DNA of 64,000 nucleotides, from NCBI RefSeq assembly GCF_000699445.3, contig NC_067198.1, positions 31,747,536 through 31,811,535 on the forward strand. The letters are read 5' to 3'. A program made the position numbers and the translations under genes. A model generated the notes under the pieces. It saw only the letters and a program-made list of their open reading frames with translations. It did no database searches and had not been told where the DNA came from. Below, piece by piece: positions 59,421 to 64,000 of this stretch. The number at the start of each line of letters is the position of its first letter. Position 1 is the stretch's first letter. Origin of the DNA: Schistosoma haematobium. Its lineage: Eukaryota > Platyhelminthes > Trematoda > Strigeidida > Schistosomatidae.

Positions 59421-60310
59421 CATTATGTTCATCATCACATCTAAACGTTCCAGGATCGATTCAAGATTAGGGAGGAGATCCATGAGTATGCTTCGCTGAG
59501 ATAGTTCAAACTTGGACAAAAGCAACAACTATTCACTACTCTCTCTCTAATTTTTCTACATTGATCTAGCTGATGTTAGTTCACGATAAAAAAACAATCA
59601 TTCGTTCGTGTTTTTTTTCTTTGTTTTTCAAAACTATTAAATGATTCTTTTGAAGACTCCCGGTACAGTTAAGATCATTTTTATCATATATATGTATCAA
59701 GTAAGTAGGTCTACCGACAACCAATTAGTAATAATCAAACATCCCATCCTTGTTTTATGTATATTTCATCATCAGTGCCCAACCAATCAATTCATAATTT
59801 TCACGGAGAAATATTTTACGCACATTTTAATGGTGGTTAACATTTTCACTCTCAATCAATCAGAGATTTATATTTATGGCATTATCTTAATATTATTACA
59901 GTATTATGATTAATTAGATAGTTCAAATTATAACAATAAATGCCCGAAGTACAATAACAAGTTAAGCGATCTATAGTAGTTTTCACCAATCTGATTAACT
60001 TATTTACAAGTCTTATTAGGAATACTCAACCATTTATAGAAATTCGAAATCGTCTAAATGATGTATTTGAAACACTTTTTTAATTTGAAGACTGATAATT
60101 TTTTTTCAAATACGAACAAAAACTGTTGATCTTCATCTTCTCAGCTAAAGTTTCTTTAATTAAATTATTTCTTATAAACAGTGTTTGCTTGACTTGATGA
60201 TAAATCTAGAAAAAAAGCTGACTAGTAGTTAAAACAAAGCTGAAAACTAATGACATAATTGTCTCTCATACATTCAAAATTTATGCTTCTCTTTTAAATA
60301 TCATCTACAT
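59421..60310. other. Intronic stretch
   Basis: Open frame 59641-59913 has no recognised domain. Confidence 0.4.
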
Positions 60311-60314
60311 TGTA

Positions 60315-60865
60315 CACTCCCGACCGTTGCTGTTACCTTGACGCGGTGGCTGGGCTTGCTTATCGTGATGAACCAATCGAGCTATACTGCTTGGAACAAT
60401 CATTCCTCAGGGTCCTACCGTGCCAGTTAGGTCGGCTGAAGAGCGATGGGATTAAAAGCAGCAAACACAAGGTCCGAGGGCAAAGTCGTATTTCTGACTC
60501 TATAGAGGCGTGATGAAAGTAAGGTGTTTCCCTCAGACAACCATCATGACAGCAATGTTCCCTTCTCACAGAGGAAGGGTGGGGTTATAAAAGGTCGACA
60601 CTAAGAATGCACACCTCACCTTGTCCCACGGATTTCCATCTCCGTCGGTAAGGTCTCAACACTTATGGAGCTAACACGGAAACTACTCACAAAAAGTTCG
60701 AGTGTAACCGGCCTCAAGCAATTGTCCCTTGCTCACTGCTGTCACCCTCTAACGTCATTAAGATCACCTCTATCCCAATTTCCTTTCCATGTACATCTAG
60801 AAGAACCCTTCCACGGTGTGGTCAACTGGAAGTGACAACCGCCCTCATACCTCCAACACTGTGCA
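60315..60865 (+). mobile_element. 5'-only fragment of the RTE element
   Basis: It aligns with 20327-20875 of the intact element from the first base (CCCGACCG) through the leader (GGTGTTTCCCTC) to GCCCTCATACC, then stops. The 3' five-sixths of the element are missing. Open frames here are leader shadows. Confidence 0.8.
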
Positions 60866-61600
60866 CTGTGTAATAGTTTAGTAGTTATATTTACTTATCA
60901 AAAAATTCTTACTTCAAATAAGCTAATTCTGGAAAAACGATCACTTTGAATAGAGTAGTGTTGAGACGAAGACAGTAAAAAAAAATATGAAACTTTGGTA
61001 ACAATGTTCCACTGAATTCTTTTTCACATTCTTTCTTTCGAATGGTTATTTATTAAGATATTGGTATTCTCATAGAGTCCTGATTGTTAACTAGTTTTTT
61101 GTTACCCTAATTATTGCTTTGTCTTTTACTTTCCGTACACTAAAATTAATTATAAACCTGTTACTCTACGTTATACACCCATTGAGATTTGAAAATTATG
61201 ATGCTTTGTAGTTTGTTTGTTTGTTTTTATTTCTATAATCATTTCAGTTATGAGTCTAAAGAAAGATACTGGTACATGTGACCGTTCATCTAGCTTTGTA
61301 GCGCTGTGATTAGAGATTTTAAAATGTGGGGATTTTCGTGGTCTATCAATCGCGTGTTGTGTACGATGACTTATTTTGGTAGATTGAATCTAAGTAGTAG
61401 CTTCGGCAAGACCACAAGACATAACAATAAAAATAGGAACTTATATTGTACTAGCAACTATAATTCAAAGGGTGTTCATTAGAATTTTCATGTAAAAAAG
61501 ATAGTTCAATAAATCTAGGATTTTGTATTTTAGACAATCTGCTTCACTAATGTCAAGCAAAAATTTATATTGTTATAATAAGTCAATGATATTGTTGTGA
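60866..61600. other. Intronic stretch
   Basis: Nothing recognised. Confidence 0.45.
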
Positions 61601-61603
61601 CTT

Positions 61604-61996
61604 CAAGTTGGGTCGATTTATACCCCGTGCCAATTGTTGTAACGGGTTGTGACTGCAGGTTTTGATAAGCAGCGTTTATATTGATCGGTTCTGTGACACG
61701 TAAAACACGTACGAACGACCTAGTGTCCTCATTGGTCCCGCTTCCCTGTCTAGCCCAGCCAGTTGAGTCCAGAACACAAATCACAACCTCTGAGATATGA
61801 ATCATTATATTTCAGACATACTCTATTTATATACCAAACAAACAAACCACATCGTACCATAAAATAGAAAACAACATTTACACAATATTTAACAAGTGAA
61901 ACAAATATCGACCAATAGGGAATGTTCATTTAATGTCCAAGGACACCATTAGACTTAACACGATAATTATTGGTATATTCCTCTGCATACCTAACA
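61604..61996 (-). mobile_element. 5' LTR plus primer-binding site of an LTR retrotransposon
   Basis: 61635-61996 is the same LTR as at 39.53-39.89 kb, in opposite orientation, with TATATAAA at 61826-61833 on minus. Two bases past the LTR end the minus strand reads TGGCACGGGGTA (61632 to 61621). This starts with TGG, as a tRNA primer-binding site must. The flanks (CCAAT and GATAT) do not match, consistent with an element whose internal part and second LTR are lost. Confidence 0.7.
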
Positions 61997-62001
61997 GATA
62001 T

Positions 62002-63599
62002 ATTTCATCATTTACAAAACCTAAAGATTTTGTGTTTGATTCTAGAGAGTTAAGTTCACATTGATTAATCATTGTGTAGTGGTCGATTTCGTGTTTGTCT
62101 AGTCTTTAAATGTATCAGTTCATTTGGTTTTTGTTTGACATCTGAAACCATGAAGCTAGGCAGCGCAAGTTTTACTTCTACAGAAAGTATCAGACTCCTT
62201 AAAATGATAAGGGCTAACTGGCGTTAAACTTTGGTCCAGAGTTTTCTTCCAACTGTTTTAGTTAGAGCATTCAAGCAATAGGTCGTGAGTTCGAATTCCC
62301 CTACATCTACTTCACTTTCGCCAGACAGATAATATAACACTACTTTTTTTATCGAAATTCCGTTTCATAGACCAACCACATAAACTTGTATTTGGCAAAT
62401 GATTTAGACAACTTGTTAAACAACTGTCTATCATTCTTGTTCCTTCAATTGTTTTAATGAAGGTTATTTATGATGTAAATTTAATAGTTTGTTGCAAAAA
62501 CAACACTAAGAAACTAGTCAGATTATATATGTTCCTTTAATTCCTGTAAATAAATAGTTTATAAAATCTGTTTACCAGTGACATAATCACTTAATGATAC
62601 TTAAACATGAAATAAACTCTGATTTCCTCCTTATTTCTTCATTTCGTTTTCCCATCTTTCCTTACTTTCATTGCTAACTTTTTTTTCACTTTTTGAATTT
62701 CAATGCCCAATATTTTACGCCAAAAATTGTGATTCTGACAGATTTAATTGTTGGTAATTTACAAGTTTATAAGTATCTAGTATAATAAATAGGCTGATAA
62801 TTAGTTTATTTTTTTCATCTATCTTCATTTACCAATAAAATAAACATTCTTGTTCCACTATTCGTCTATTTTGCTTGAATTTGTATCCTTATTTTTCAAA
62901 TTGGCTACAATCTCGTTTAAAACCATTACTATCTCTTAGATCACTGTATAAATGTGTGTGTGTGTGTACATCCATGTATGACTGTAGATATTATTAATAA
63001 TTATAATTATCTTCAGATCAGTTTACTGAAGGAAAAAGTAACTTGAACTTAATTAAATAAATTTATTGGAAACAATAAAAAAGGTTAAAGAAGAGATGAT
63101 CGTTCCTCCTTCAATCCTCGACAAAAATTAATTGATGAACTAAAAAAACAGATGAATGAAATTTTTCACTTTGAATAAAGACCAATTCATTATGTTTTAC
63201 TTCTCAACGTTAATTAAATTATTTTTTTCTTCTACTAGATAGTTCATTTGATTGAACAACAGATTTGGATGATCTGCACAGTTACAATTAATATATCTCA
63301 TAATCATATTGTTTCTTAGTTTGATCCAAAATGTGAACTCGAATCTTAAAGAGTGATTATACATTTTCTAATGATTAATAACTCGTTCCGTTGATTATCT
63401 TTTGAAGTTACATCTCAAAATCGGTCTAAGGCTTCATACTGGCTATGTTCAGAGATACTTAACGAAATTAATATTAACAACAGTGTATGTATATCCCCTA
63501 ATTTAAGTGGTTGATATATTTATTGATATATATACTGACGATATTCAAACAACTGCGAACGTTTTAGTTCCTGAAACTTTTTTTGAATATCTAAGGTAT
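62002..63599. other. Intronic stretch with one tRNA-like box pair
   Basis: 62255-62310 has TTTTAGTTAGAGCATTC and GTGAGTTCGAATTCCCC, like A and B boxes of a tRNA-derived repeat. No cloverleaf with acceptor stem was found. Nothing else was recognised. Confidence 0.35.
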
Positions 63600-63780
63600 T
63601 ATTCATTTATTATTTATAAATAAAAATAATATATTTGTAATATCCCAATGAGTAGAAAATCAGACTTTCTGGCGTTTCGTGACTTAGTGTAAGTCACTTC
63701 TTCAGAGGATAAATAACCAAATTAAAATTAATTCAAGTTTAAATAGTACAAATAACAATCAACCCAACGCTCAATTTATT
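63600..63780 (-). mobile_element. Penelope-like fragment with hammerhead-like motif
   Basis: On minus: CTCTGAAGAAGTGACTTA, loop CAC, TAAGTCACGAAACG, then CC AG. The core CTGAAGA and GAAA are intact and stem II has eight pairs. There is one extra A before stem II, and the cleavage triplet is GCC instead of GTC. Confidence 0.45.
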
Positions 63781-63827
63781 CGAAATTATCAAATCAAACC
63801 TTGGTAATGATACCTACATTTATTATT

Positions 63828-64000
63828 TAATTGGTATAAGGGGTACCAAAGTAAAAATGCACCACGGAATAAGAAATTGAGGTTGTAAACAGATAAAAGG
63901 GAGATGAGCATAATAGAAAGAAATGATTGAGATAAGTGAGAGTAAATAAAATAAGAAACAAATAATGAGTGTTGTGTCCCGCTAAGAATAACGAGTGGTA
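63828..64000 (-). repeat. Possible tail of a non-LTR element at the window edge
   Basis: The minus strand reads GTGGTGCATTTTTACTTTGG, TACCCCTTATACC and a TAAATAATAAAT tail. It resembles the end of the 500-base repeat at 49.44-49.50 kb. Incomplete at the edge. Confidence 0.3.

Noticed and set aside
58371..64000. Next SAC-domain exon (pattern YYLNRF)
   Set aside because: Searched by eye; no segment with the right phase, splice sites and residues was found.

Overview
The window looks like nuclear DNA of a schistosome (blood fluke). It is very AT-rich, and its few exons sit in introns of 2 to 12 kb packed with mobile DNA. The diagnostic clues are Sm-alpha-type SINEs carrying hammerhead ribozymes, RTE-clade non-LTR retrotransposons, and single-exon or widely split host genes with AT-rich codons. 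I cannot fix the species from sequence alone.

Layout. Positions 1 to about 20.3 kb hold no host gene I can support: only diverged SINEs, a 5'-truncated RTE-like open reading frame (14.8-15.2 kb), an older RTE 3' end (17.4-17.9 kb) and an LTR-like repeat. At 20.3-24.25 kb lies a full-length RTE-clade element inserted in a TA microsatellite, with endonuclease and reverse transcriptase broken by a deletion/frameshift and a nonsense codon. At 25.06-27.88 kb (minus strand) is an intact, apparently single-exon amine-type class A GPCR of 939 residues with an exceptionally long third intracellular loop. From 35.9 kb to the right edge the plus strand carries five internal exons of a SAC-domain phosphoinositide phosphatase resembling INPP5F/SAC2. 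Their phases join perfectly, and one is a 78-base exon. The first and last exons of that gene were not found.

Most of the remaining DNA is repeats, largely inside the phosphatase introns. The outstanding one is a family of palindromic tRNA-like SINEs. An antisense arm and a sense arm each carry a hammerhead ribozyme, and whole units are flanked by 10-13 base target-site duplications (examples at 46.9, 51.4, 53.0 and 57.8 kb). The 53.0 kb copy has a hammerhead with all conserved core residues on both strands. A second, Sm-alpha-type family has the same inverted design. Other repeats are a solo LTR with a perfect 5-base duplication (39.5 kb), a 5' LTR with primer-binding site (61.6 kb), a four-member LTR-like family, older RTE relics, Penelope-like hammerhead-like motifs, and two nearly identical 500-base inverted repeats that bracket the 78-base exon.

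The two host genes have no obvious functional link: one is a cell-surface receptor, the other an endosomal lipid phosphatase. The repeats are a layered record of insertions. The RTE element is a plausible source of the reverse transcriptase that could mobilise the SINEs (inference).
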